Under the pieces are notes generated by a model. The model saw only the letters and a list, made by a program, of their open reading frames with translations, did not search any database and was not told where the DNA came from. DNA of 22,279 nucleotides, from assembly GCA_964400875.1 (NCBI GenBank), contig CAYNWK010000069.1, positions 1 through 22,279 of the forward strand, written 5' to 3'. Numbering within the stretch: the stretch's first letter is position 1; the number at the start of each line of letters is the position of its first letter. This DNA is from CAYNWK01 sp964400875 (GTDB lineage Bacteria; Chloroflexota; Anaerolineae; Anaerolineales; UBA4823). A program made the translations under genes and the position numbers. Below are positions 14,108 to 21,501 of the stretch, piece by piece.

Positions 14108-14614
14108 TCACACGTTTTTGAAGGCGTCGTGGTAACGGACCACGCCCTGGCTGCCTTCTAAAGCGCCCGGGTTAAGCTCCAGCAGCATGAAGACCTCATC
14201 AGGCACCCGATATTCGGATCGAACGCCGAAATTCGAGGCCGGCGCGAAACCGAAGCGGGGATAATATGCGGGATGGCCGAGGACGATTACGGCGTCATAG
14301 CCCGCCTCCCGGCAGGACCGCATGCCCGCCTCGACCAACCGAGAGCCAATGCCCTGCTTCTGCCGCTCGGGCGCGACGGCCAATGGACCCAGCCCCGCCA
14401 GTTTTAAGTCCCGGCTGCCGCCGACCAATTCGACGGGGGTAAAGAGGATATGTCCGACAATTTCCTCGTCCCTCTCGGCGACCAGGGAGAGAAAGTGGAC
14501 GCCACTCTCCCTGAGGGCGTCTACCAGATCCGCTTCCGCATCCCGTCCGAAGGCACCGGCGTTGACCGCCCGGATCTGCTCGACGTCGGCGGGTCGTTCT
14601 TTCCGAACTTTCAT
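14108..14614 (-). CDS. GNAT-family N-acetyltransferase (YhbS-like)
   Basis: A 168-residue acetyltransferase that would use acetyl-CoA on an unknown amine. Motif A is LGPLAVAPERQKQGIGSRLV, with the pyrophosphate-binding RQKQGIG at 84-90. VLGHPAYYPRFGFAPA (111-126) is the hallmark of the YhbS-like subgroup. ATG 14614 is preceded by GGAGG at 11 bases, slightly far. The gene lies 38 bp upstream of the merB-like gene on the same strand and probably shares its transcript. No functional link with mercury or selenium is known for this family. Confidence 0.88.
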   Translation of the reverse strand: MKVRKERPADVEQIRAVNAGAFGRDAEADLVDALRESGVHFLSLVAERDEEIVGHILFTPVELVGGSRDLKLAGLGPLAVAPERQKQGIGSRLVEAGMRSCREAGYDAVIVLGHPAYYPRFGFAPASNFGVRSEYRVPDEVFMLLELNPGALEGSQGVVRYHDAFKNV

Positions 14615-14682
14615 CCTCTGGTCAACCTCCAGCTCGTTGATCTATTGCAGTGAGTGTGTCAAGGCAGGCTCAAGCCGGCTGA

Positions 14683-15171
14683 CTACAGTCCCAATCCCGC
14701 AAACCCATGCGCGCCGAGGATGATCGAAATCTCGCCACCGTGGTGCAGGTCGTGTTCGATCAGGTGCCAGATCACCCACTGCCGGGTGATGGTCTCCGGT
14801 TCGCTGTCGTCTTCGCCGGGCCAGGTCTGCTGCCAATCCTCCGGGGTCCAGCGCTGGATAGCAGCCTGCATGCCTTCCCAGGTGCTCTCCAAGCCTTGAA
14901 CCAGCTCATCTGCGCTGCGAGCCCGGCCTCCGCGGCGGTCCCATTTTCCGAAAGCCTCAAATTCTTGCCCTCCTTCGCCCATCAGCATGTAGAACCAGCG
15001 CGCCCGCGCGCCGATGACGTGCTGGGCGATTTCTCGCACGGATCGCAGTTCCGGTGAGGCCTGAATTTCAAGCTGGTCATCCTCAAGCGGCTGCAGCGCT
15101 TCGATCAGGGCTTTTTGGTAAGTATGCCAGCCAGTATAAATCGTCGAAATGAGCTTTTGATTTGCCGTCAT
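14683..15171 (-). CDS. DinB-family putative metal-dependent hydrolase
   Basis: A 162-residue four-helix-bundle protein of the DinB/YfiT type. The likely metal ligands are His51 (IAQHVIGARARWFY), His140 and His144 (WHLIEHDLHHGGEI), the usual triad. Members include thiol-dependent transferases and hydrolases, and most are uncharacterised. ATG 15171 (MTANQKL) has GGAG eight bases upstream and was preferred over an open frame reaching 15258, whose extra part runs into the terminator hairpin. It lies 68 bp upstream of the GNAT gene and could head the DinB-GNAT-merB transcript. Confidence 0.88.
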   Translation of the reverse strand: MTANQKLISTIYTGWHTYQKALIEALQPLEDDQLEIQASPELRSVREIAQHVIGARARWFYMLMGEGGQEFEAFGKWDRRGGRARSADELVQGLESTWEGMQAAIQRWTPEDWQQTWPGEDDSEPETITRQWVIWHLIEHDLHHGGEISIILGAHGFAGLGL

Positions 15172-15235
15172 ATGTGAAACTCCATTCCAGAGGATTTTCA
15201 ATGGGGTTGAAACAGCTTCGGCGATAGAGGTCGAA

Positions 15236-15282
15236 AAAGAGAGGAGGTCTTTGAACAATAGTTATTTGTTCAAAGACCTCCT
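15236..15282 (-). terminator. Strong Rho-independent terminator of the secreted-protein gene
   Basis: On the minus strand a perfect 17-bp stem, AGGAGGTCTTTGAACAA (15282-15266) with its complement (15258-15242), closes a 7-base loop and is followed by CTCTTTTTC. It begins nine bases past the stop codon at 15291, so it ends the secreted-protein transcript and insulates the DinB gene. Confidence 0.85.
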
Positions 15283-15290
15283 TTAAGCAG

Positions 15291-15926
15291 TTACCGCACG
15301 ACGGTTGGCAGGAACACCGTCGGTGGGTCGATGCTGAATCGCAGCGGCAGCGTCGGCACTACATCCAACGGGTCATAGGTCGAACCACCGTTCCAGGCCA
15401 CATAGCCTTCCGCTTTTACTCCGGCAGGCAAGGTCATTTTGGCATAGCTGCTAGAGGTCGTGAAGTTGACCACTACAGCGTCATCCCACGAGGCCGACAC
15501 AGTGTTCACCGTGTCGCCGGAGATGCGCACTAACCCTCCTCCCGGCACGTCCACCGAGGTATCGATGTACTGGCCTCCGGTGGTCTTGTAGGTCGTAAGC
15601 CCAACCGTAGCTGAAATAGTCCCCGTGTTGTACAGGAACAAGATCGTCGTGCTGGTATTCTCGTCCTGGGGCGTGAAATAGAGCGTGGCGGCTGCATCAG
15701 AGGCAGCATCCGCCCGAGAAGGGAGGTATTTTTCCGGGATCGACACTTCGGGTTCTCCCGAGGGGTTGCTGTCGCCACCTTCCTGAGCAGCCTTCTCGGG
15801 AGGAACGGCTGTTGCGCCAGCCGGCTGGCTGTCGGAAGGGGTCTGCGCGGAGGTCAACGCCTGGAATGAAAATGCGAGCGCAAGACCGAGGATTACGGCG
15901 GCGACGAGGAAGAGTTGCCTTTTCAT
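15291..15926 (-). CDS. Secreted protein with C-terminal FLPTVVR motif, unknown function
   Basis: A 211-residue exported protein. Residues 1-27 form a Sec signal peptide (MKRQLFLV start, hydrophobic core, cleavage likely after LTSA). A disordered Pro/Ser/Gly/Glu stretch (28-70) follows, then a beta-rich domain (about 75-195) with repeated Thr/Val/Gly strands and ILFLYNTGTISATVGLTTY, which resembles a small beta-sandwich. The protein ends in PPTVFLPTVVR, like the xxLPLVxR endings of many Chloroflexota secreted proteins. AAAGGAG precedes the ATG. It has its own terminator and appears monocistronic. No enzyme motif is seen. Confidence 0.8.
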   Translation of the reverse strand: MKRQLFLVAAVILGLALAFSFQALTSAQTPSDSQPAGATAVPPEKAAQEGGDSNPSGEPEVSIPEKYLPSRADAASDAAATLYFTPQDENTSTTILFLYNTGTISATVGLTTYKTTGGQYIDTSVDVPGGGLVRISGDTVNTVSASWDDAVVVNFTTSSSYAKMTLPAGVKAEGYVAWNGGSTYDPLDVVPTLPLRFSIDPPTVFLPTVVR

Positions 15927-16084
15927 GTTTGCTCCTTTGGGTTAAGGTTGAGGGTGAGCAGGTGTGGCTGAAGGGTGTCTGTCGGTTACATTATGGGTGT
16001 ACGTTTGGTTCTAGGGGCCGAGCCGATTTTTCAACAGCAGCGCCTAGACAAAGAAAAACAAGCGATACCTACACCTCCTTTCTG

Positions 16085-16747
16085 CTAATCGAAGGTTAAT
16101 GAACGGTCCACGTTCACCCGCAGCCGGCTGCCTTGCGCGGTCACTTCAATATTGGCAATTGCCGGCGCGACAACGTCCGCGCTGCGGAGATCGGCCGGAT
16201 CGTGCGTCGTCGCCACGGCGATCACCAGCATTCCGGCTGCTTTGGCAGCTTCGATACCGGCCGGAGCATCCTCCACAACCACGCACTGCTCTGGGCTAAC
16301 GCCGAGCCGCCGGGCCGCCAGAAGGTAGGCTTCAGGGTCCGGCTTGCCGCGGCGGACGTCTTCCGCCGTCACGAGCACGGGCGGCTCAGGAAAGTTCCCG
16401 AAGCCCAGGCGGGTGGCGGCGGTACGTTGAACGCCGCTGGTTACGACGGCCCAACGATCAGGCGGCAGAGATTGAAGCAAATCACACGCCGAATCGAAAA
16501 CTTTCAGCCCATCTGTGTCAACCCCTTCGACCGCCTCCCGCCGGCGGCCCTCACGTTCGGCATCGAGCTGAGGGGCCATTAGGCGGATGATCTCGGCTGA
16601 AGTGCGGCCGTGAGCAATATCCATGAGCTGATCGAAAGGTACACTGTGGCTGTCGGCCCAGTTTTTCCAATGACGTTTGACCACAGTCGAGGAGTCCACC
16701 AGGACCCCGTCCAGGTCAAACAGGATAGCGGTACAAATGAATTCCAT
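16085..16747 (-). CDS. HAD-superfamily phosphatase (subfamily IA, beta-phosphoglucomutase/sugar-phosphatase-like)
   Basis: A 220-residue hydrolase with all four HAD motifs. These are FDLDGVLVDSS (nucleophile Asp11 and acid/base Asp13), VVTSG (Ser/Thr motif II), RRGKPDPEAY (Lys, motif III) and VVEDAPAGIEAAKAAGM (motif IV). The helical cap (about 17-85) is the type found in sugar-phosphate phosphatases such as GPP and DOG1 proteins, so a small sugar phosphate is the likely substrate. No clear Shine-Dalgarno sequence precedes the ATG. The gene is 115 bp downstream of the phosphotransferase gene. Confidence 0.9.
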   Translation of the reverse strand: MEFICTAILFDLDGVLVDSSTVVKRHWKNWADSHSVPFDQLMDIAHGRTSAEIIRLMAPQLDAEREGRRREAVEGVDTDGLKVFDSACDLLQSLPPDRWAVVTSGVQRTAATRLGFGNFPEPPVLVTAEDVRRGKPDPEAYLLAARRLGVSPEQCVVVEDAPAGIEAAKAAGMLVIAVATTHDPADLRSADVVAPAIANIEVTAQGSRLRVNVDRSLTFD

Positions 16748-16862
16748 TTGATCTAGTAGTTACACATTTCCCGGGGAAAGTGGGGGTGTTTGGATGCGCT
16801 GCCATCATGCCCAGAGTATACATCAACAGCACTTCGAACGGCTCAGGTCTTGATCCAAAGGA

Positions 16863-17906
16863 TCATTTAAGAAACGAAAACAGTCCCGGGTCACGTTCAT
16901 ACCAAAAATAAATCGATCGACCTGCCAGGGCGATGCCCGCCTCAAGCGTACGAACGCCCCGAGCCGTCGAAGGCTGCCAGCGCGCGATTCCGCAGGTGGA
17001 GATCGCAAAACTGCGCAGCAGCGCGCCGCCCAGCTGCCTTTCCAATGTCCTTCTATCCAGGGGCTTTGTAGATGCTTGATTGAACTCGGCTAGATAGGTG
17101 GTGAAGACCGCTTCGTAATTTTCCAGAGAGGTCATGCGGGTGAGTAATTCGACCAGGTTCAAGGAGGGTGGCCCTATGACCGGACGGGACCAATCTAAGA
17201 AAACAGGTTCAACCTGATCGATAAAGACGAGGTTGTCCAAATGAAAGTCGCCGTGGAGCAGGGTAGTCGCGGCGGCCGCCAGGCGCAAATTGGCTGCCTC
17301 TGCTGCCCGATCGATCCCCTCGAGCAGCTTGCGCGGCAGGCCTTTTAGCCGGTTATCGAACCGCTCGAGAAACAGCGCCTTCCGGGAATGAAACCATGCG
17401 CGCTCCTTTCGCCAAGTTGTCACGTCAGGCAGCCAGGGGTAGGCAGCAAGCCCTGGATGCCCTAACCAGGCGGCGTGAAGCCGGGCTAAACTGCGGGCGA
17501 CGGCTGCGGCCCGGTCCAGGTCCAAAAGCTTCAGGTAATCACCCTGGACGGCATCCTGCAAATCTTCGAGGACCAGAACGGCCCGGTGGGTCCGTTCATC
17601 TACCGCCCCGTAGAAACAAAACGGAATACGCACCCCTGACTCCCGGAAATTTCGATAAAAAAGCACTTCGGCCTGACCGGCTTTGCCAGCCGCGTCCCAC
17701 AGCTTGACGACCACAGATCGATGCTTTCCGGCTGACGACCACAGGCAACGGATGATGAGGCTGGCAAAACCGTACTGTTCTCCGATGCGCCTCTTTTCAA
17801 GGGATGTAAAGCTGTCGCCGGGGAAGAACCCACCCAGCGCTTGTCGGAGCCAGCCACCGGTTATATCACCTTCGGCAGCGGGTACGCGAAGGGGAGTTTC
17901 AATCAT
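16863..17906 (-). CDS. Phosphotransferase family protein (APH/choline-kinase fold)
   Basis: A 347-residue small-molecule kinase-fold protein. Lys68 in SVVVKLWD and Glu80 in AEVLFYRNF match the ATP-binding pair. The catalytic loop is LLHGDFHLDNLVF (His218, Asp220, Asn225), and Asp238 in PVFLDWSRPVIGPPSLNLVELL is the metal-binding residue. The pattern resembles the APH and ecdysteroid-kinase-like group; the substrate is unknown. ATG 17906 was chosen because the longer open frame to 18161 would overlap the tam-like gene. There is no strong ribosome-binding site, so a GTG nine bases upstream is also possible. It lies 124 bp downstream of the tam-like gene. Confidence 0.8.
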   Translation of the reverse strand: MIETPLRVPAAEGDITGGWLRQALGGFFPGDSFTSLEKRRIGEQYGFASLIIRCLWSSAGKHRSVVVKLWDAAGKAGQAEVLFYRNFRESGVRIPFCFYGAVDERTHRAVLVLEDLQDAVQGDYLKLLDLDRAAAVARSLARLHAAWLGHPGLAAYPWLPDVTTWRKERAWFHSRKALFLERFDNRLKGLPRKLLEGIDRAAEAANLRLAAAATTLLHGDFHLDNLVFIDQVEPVFLDWSRPVIGPPSLNLVELLTRMTSLENYEAVFTTYLAEFNQASTKPLDRRTLERQLGGALLRSFAISTCGIARWQPSTARGVRTLEAGIALAGRSIYFWYERDPGLFSFLK

Positions 17907-18030
17907 GCGCCGCACCGTTCGCGGCGTTCCAGCGAAATCCAATTCCCGCGATCGAGCAGGGTGAGATCCGGCTTGGTTCCGGGACCGTACTGGTATCGCT
18001 CCGGGGCCAGGCAGCTGCTGCAGTTCAGCA

Positions 18031-18852
18031 TCATAAGATGGTTGCGACGATAAACAGGCGCCGAAAGGGGAAAAGCGTACGGCCATCTGCCCTGGCGGGG
18101 TAGGCGGCGCGCAGACGCCGGGCATATTCCGCCAGCAAGATGTCCCGCTGTTCGTCTTCAAGGTCGTTCAGGATCGGCCGCAGGCCGGTGCCTTTGACCC
18201 AAGCCAGCACAGGGTCCTCGCCGTCCAGGACCTGCAAATATTCGGTTTCCCAGATGTCGAGATCCCGGGTAAATTTCACCAGGAGATCGTAGTAGGTTTC
18301 CGCTGGCTCGACCCAATTGCGGGCCATAGCACTCCGCAGCCTTTCGGTTCCCAGGGGTTCACCATCGGGCCCACCATCCGCCAGGGTCTCCCGTATCAGG
18401 CGGTGCGAGGGCATCCCCCAACTGAGCGGCATCTGAAACGCCAGGCAGCCTCCCGGTTTCAGGCAACCGGCCAGGCGTGGGAAGAGCGATTGGTGATCGG
18501 CCACCCAGTGCAGCGCGGCGTTGGCGTAGATCAGATCAGGGGGCTCGGCGGGAGACCAGTCGCTGATGTCGGCTTCGACCCATTCGATCTCCCCGGGCTC
18601 ACCACGGGCTTTCGCGAGCATCTCCGGCGAATTGTCCACCCCGTAGACGGCGGCCGAAGGCCACCGCTCGGCCAGCAGGCGGGTCACCTGGCCGGTACCA
18701 CAGCCCAGGTCGTAGACGACGGCGGGGTCCGCGAGCGGGAGGCGCGCGAGCAGTTCGAGCGCAGGCCGCAAACGGTGATCCGAGAATTTATTATAAAGAT
18801 CGGGGTTCCAGTGGTCGCCGGCAAGCTGTCCCTGGTGAAGTTGTGAGGCCAT
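18031..18852 (-). CDS. tam: Trans-aconitate 2-methyltransferase-like protein
   Basis: A 273-residue SAM methyltransferase. Motif I is VVYDLGCGTGQVT, followed by VYGVDNSPEMLAKA, IEWVEADISDW and PDLIYANAALHWVADH. The N-terminal WNPDLYNKFSDHRLRPALELL and the later FQMPLSWGMPSHRLI are characteristic of Tam, which methylates trans-aconitate to protect aconitase; the identity is by sequence pattern only. ATG 18852 has GGAG seven bases upstream; an ATG five codons earlier (18867) has none. It lies 37 bp after the next methyltransferase gene on the same strand and may be co-transcribed. Confidence 0.85.
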   Translation of the reverse strand: MASQLHQGQLAGDHWNPDLYNKFSDHRLRPALELLARLPLADPAVVYDLGCGTGQVTRLLAERWPSAAVYGVDNSPEMLAKARGEPGEIEWVEADISDWSPAEPPDLIYANAALHWVADHQSLFPRLAGCLKPGGCLAFQMPLSWGMPSHRLIRETLADGGPDGEPLGTERLRSAMARNWVEPAETYYDLLVKFTRDLDIWETEYLQVLDGEDPVLAWVKGTGLRPILNDLEDEQRDILLAEYARRLRAAYPARADGRTLFPFRRLFIVATIL

Positions 18853-18889
18853 CTCTACGCTCCGCATGCCCGGCTGTGGGTGGATGGAT

Positions 18890-19687
18890 TCATCTCAATC
18901 TGCCGGCTGCCGCCCAGGCGCGGGCGACTAACTCGAAGGGTCCATCGTGGTTATGGGTGAGCCGTGCTCTCAATCTCTGCTGCAGCTCAGCTCGTGCACC
19001 CGGTTCAAGAGCCGCAACGTAGCTTGGCGCCGGGCCGGTGCCCTGCTCGAAAGGCGTCCAGAAGTCGGAGAAGTTGGCGAAACCGGTCCGGGTGTCGATT
19101 GGGCCTTGCCTGACTCGGGATAAACCATTTGCGAGGAATAACTCGGCAAGCGCGCCCTCCCGGCAGAGCGGAAAGCGCTTGCCCTCATCCAGCGCGCCGG
19201 CCTGCGGGTCCAGGGCTGCGGCTTCATCCCAGAAAATGCGCAGGAAATCCATCCGCCCGGCGTAATCCCAAACGTACGCTCCGATCAGACCCCCGGGACG
19301 GAGGCGCGCCAGCATGGCTTCGAGAGCCTCACCGGGGGAGGGAAGAAAGTTAAAGACCAGCCCGGAGACGATAGCATCATAACCGCCTTCAATTTCCGGC
19401 AGCTCGCCGACCCCGGCGGCGACGAAGGACGCCCGGGGATCGAGCACGTTCATCCGGGCCTGGTTGATGAAAGGTTCAGCCGGGTCGCAGCCAAGCACCA
19501 AAGCTGGATCGGCGGAATGCAGGATTGCGGAGGTTAGCGCGCCGGTGCCGCAGCCGACGTCGAGCCAGCGCATCCCAGGCCCAGGCGTGAGCCACGTGAT
19601 GAAATCCGCGGCCACGAGCCGGCTCCAGCGGCCCATGTAGCGGTCGTATGCCTCACTATGCGCCCAGTTATCGGTGACTCGAGCCAA
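18890..19687 (-). CDS. Class I SAM-dependent methyltransferase (UbiE-like)
   Basis: A 265-residue methyltransferase. The N-terminal YDRYMGRWSRLVAADF precedes motif I MRWLDVGCGTGALT, then LVLGCDPAEPFINQA and YDAIVSGLVFNFLPSPGEAL. The sequence LRPGGLIGAYVWDYAG is the usual post-strand segment of the Methyltransf_11 type. The acceptor is unknown. TTG 19687 was chosen because GGAG lies eight bases upstream and the protein then starts close to the family pattern (VTDNW). Another TTG seven codons upstream lacks a ribosome-binding site. It follows the MmcQ/YjbR gene by 65 bp. Confidence 0.83.
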   Translation of the reverse strand: MARVTDNWAHSEAYDRYMGRWSRLVAADFITWLTPGPGMRWLDVGCGTGALTSAILHSADPALVLGCDPAEPFINQARMNVLDPRASFVAAGVGELPEIEGGYDAIVSGLVFNFLPSPGEALEAMLARLRPGGLIGAYVWDYAGRMDFLRIFWDEAAALDPQAGALDEGKRFPLCREGALAELFLANGLSRVRQGPIDTRTGFANFSDFWTPFEQGTGPAPSYVAALEPGARAELQQRLRARLTHNHDGPFELVARAWAAAGRLR

Positions 19688-19752
19688 GGAAAATGCTCCG
19701 GATTTCAATCGCTCTGCGTTCCTGCCAGAGATGGAACACGATACCGAGAAAG

Positions 19753-20124
19753 TTAATCTTCGCCAGGAACTTTACCGACCCGGGATACCAGCCGTTTTGG
19801 GGCGATCAGCTCCCAGGCCATCTGGACATGGAAACTCAGCTCTTCGTCGTCGATCTGAGCGAGCTCGATGCCGACCCAGCCGCGTCCGCCGACGTAGGGC
19901 GGTTTGAAGTAAACCTCGGGCGATTCTTCGATCAGGCTCGCTTGAAGCCCGCCAGGCACCGGCAGCCACACGGCGACGCGCCCGTCGTTATGGTGGTTGT
20001 TCGCGAACATCACAAAAACCTTCTTGCGAACGAAGAAGGTCGGTTCGCCGTGGGACAGCTTCTCCATCGTCTCCGGCAAGGACCGGCACATCCGCCGCAC
20101 ACGCTCGATTTGATCGACGGTCAT
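19753..20124 (-). CDS. MmcQ/YjbR family protein
   Basis: A 123-residue protein of the MmcQ/YjbR family with a CyaY-like fold. Typical segments are VRRMCRSLPETMEKLSHGEP, TFFVRKKVFVMFANNHH and WVGIELAQIDDEEL near the end. The family is annotated as DNA-binding in some databases, but function is not established. ATG 20124 is preceded by AGGATGG. An in-frame TTG at 20148 is less likely because it overlaps the preceding stop codon and lacks a ribosome-binding site. It lies 20 bp after the DUF1801 gene, so the two are probably an operon. Confidence 0.85.
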   Translation of the reverse strand: MTVDQIERVRRMCRSLPETMEKLSHGEPTFFVRKKVFVMFANNHHNDGRVAVWLPVPGGLQASLIEESPEVYFKPPYVGGRGWVGIELAQIDDEELSFHVQMAWELIAPKRLVSRVGKVPGED

Positions 20125-20144
20125 TTTTCCATCCTGGTTAGCGT

Positions 20145-20510
20145 TCAAGAATTTGCGGCAGCCTGCCTGATCCAGGAGGCGAACAGCTCGGGCTGGATAT
20201 CTTCTTCCGACCTGATCTTGACGTGCCTGAGCTTCTTCCCGGTCCCTTCGAGCAGGCCGTCCGGATCTTCAAGGCTGGCGCCAATTTCACCGAACTGCAG
20301 GGCGACGTAGCCTTTGCCAACCCGAATTGAACAGTCCCACATCGGGCTGTTCGTAAGGTAGACCGGGATGCCCCATTTGATCACTTCCGTGGAGTGGGGA
20401 ATGGCCGCGCGGATCAGGGAGCGGACCGCCAAGGCCAGCGGTCTGATATCTTCGTCGAGCGCAGCGAAGTATTCGTCAGCCTGATCTCCAAAGTCGGCGC
20501 GTTGGGTCAT
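20145..20510 (-). CDS. DUF1801 domain protein
   Basis: A 121-residue cytosolic protein. The family pattern is ADEYFAALDEDIRPLALAVRSLIRAAIPHSTEVIKWGIPVY, followed by GKGYVALQFGEIGASLEDPDGLLEG and LRHVKIRSEEDI. Proteins of this type have the YdhG fold and no known catalytic activity. GAGGT lies five bases before the ATG. It starts a run of small minus-strand genes that continues with MmcQ/YjbR. Confidence 0.87.
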   Translation of the reverse strand: MTQRADFGDQADEYFAALDEDIRPLALAVRSLIRAAIPHSTEVIKWGIPVYLTNSPMWDCSIRVGKGYVALQFGEIGASLEDPDGLLEGTGKKLRHVKIRSEEDIQPELFASWIRQAAANS

Positions 20511-20596
20511 TGCGTACCTCCATTTGACCGGCTCTATCCACTTTCAAAAACCTCCATTACATCGGCGAACTGTGTAACCCCTACAATATTTATCGG

Positions 20597-20602
20597 ATTA
20601 TA
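20597..20602 (-). promoter_or_regulatory. Candidate -10 box for the DUF1801-MmcQ transcript
   Basis: A perfect TATAAT (20602-20597, minus strand) lies within the small palindrome TCGGAT-ATA-ATCCGA. The start of transcription would be near 20590, leaving a leader of about 80 bases. No convincing -35 box is seen. Confidence 0.3.
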
Positions 20603-20634
20603 TCCGAAACCCAACCCGACCACGGCAATACTGG

Positions 20635-21450
20635 CTAAACGTCTTCGTTCGAGACAACTGCTGTTAAAAATTCGTCGAGTACCCGATTGAAGGCTGCCGG
20701 GTTATCCATGTTGGCATTATGGGCTGCATCGGGAATGACTTTCAAGCTTCGTTCTTCTTCCTTCGCCCAGCGTGCAGAATAAGCTCGGACCTTTCCGGTG
20801 CGGTCCTCCTCGCCTACGACGATCAGCAAGGGGAAAGGCAGGCGGAAATCCCCCTTATAAGTTTGCAGACCTTGATAGACCTGACCCATGATGTGAGCTA
20901 TTTCTTCCTTGGTGTAGTCTTTTAGCGTTTCCAGGGCGTAGGCGCGGGCGGGTTCGTGCAGGGCAATCTGTTTGGCGATGGAATTAATCAAGGTGTTGTA
21001 GGGGTAGAGCCGCAACAGCGGAGGCGTGATCGCCAGCAGCCAGTTATCCTGGGCAGAGTAATACGACCCTTGAATGGGGGAGGAATCAATTGCCGTCAAG
21101 GATAAAACTCTATCGGGGTAATCGCGGGCAGCGATCTGACTGATAAATCCGCCCATGGACTGCCCAACGAGATGGGCACGATCAATCGCTTCCGCATCCA
21201 GGATGCGCACCAGTTCTACGGCGGCATTTCCCAGGGAAAAATCCATATAGGGCCTGGAAAGTCCGTGCAGGGGCGCGTCCCAAGTGATCGCCTGGTAGCG
21301 TTGGGAGAAGTAATCCATTTGATACTGGAAGAGCCCGTGATCCATGGTCGCGCCGTGGGTAAACACGATGCTGTGTTCCCCCTGCCCCGCGACCCAGTAA
21401 TGTACGGCGCCGCGCTCGCCCTGAATGTATTTATGCTGCGTATCTGGCAA
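20635..21450 (-). CDS. Alpha/beta hydrolase
   Basis: A 271-residue alpha/beta-hydrolase-fold protein. The nucleophile elbow is VGQSMGG (Ser near residue 98), the acid is likely in VVGEEDRTG, and the histidine is in DAAHNANMDNP. VFTHGATMDHGLF is the oxyanion-hole region and WDAPLHGLSRPY follows the fold. The substrate is unknown; relatives include esterases and lactonases. The TTG start at 21450 is uncertain because no strong ribosome-binding site precedes it, but no better in-frame codon lies before the conserved core. It is 51 bp downstream of the partial GNAT gene. Confidence 0.85.
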   Translation of the reverse strand: MPDTQHKYIQGERGAVHYWVAGQGEHSIVFTHGATMDHGLFQYQMDYFSQRYQAITWDAPLHGLSRPYMDFSLGNAAVELVRILDAEAIDRAHLVGQSMGGFISQIAARDYPDRVLSLTAIDSSPIQGSYYSAQDNWLLAITPPLLRLYPYNTLINSIAKQIALHEPARAYALETLKDYTKEEIAHIMGQVYQGLQTYKGDFRLPFPLLIVVGEEDRTGKVRAYSARWAKEEERSLKVIPDAAHNANMDNPAAFNRVLDEFLTAVVSNEDV

Positions 21451-21501
21451 TTTCGAGTTAGCTCACAACGTACCCGTTGGTGTCGTGAGTTCCGGTAGCG
21501 T

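Noticed and set aside
14634..14662. TTGACA upstream of the GNAT gene as a -35 box for the GNAT-merB transcript
   Set aside because: No acceptable -10 box lies 16-18 bases downstream.
20567..20578. GAACTGTGTAAC, resembling the right end of the MITE-like element
   Set aside because: Only about 12 bases match, with no hairpin core and no opposite end nearby, so chance is likely.
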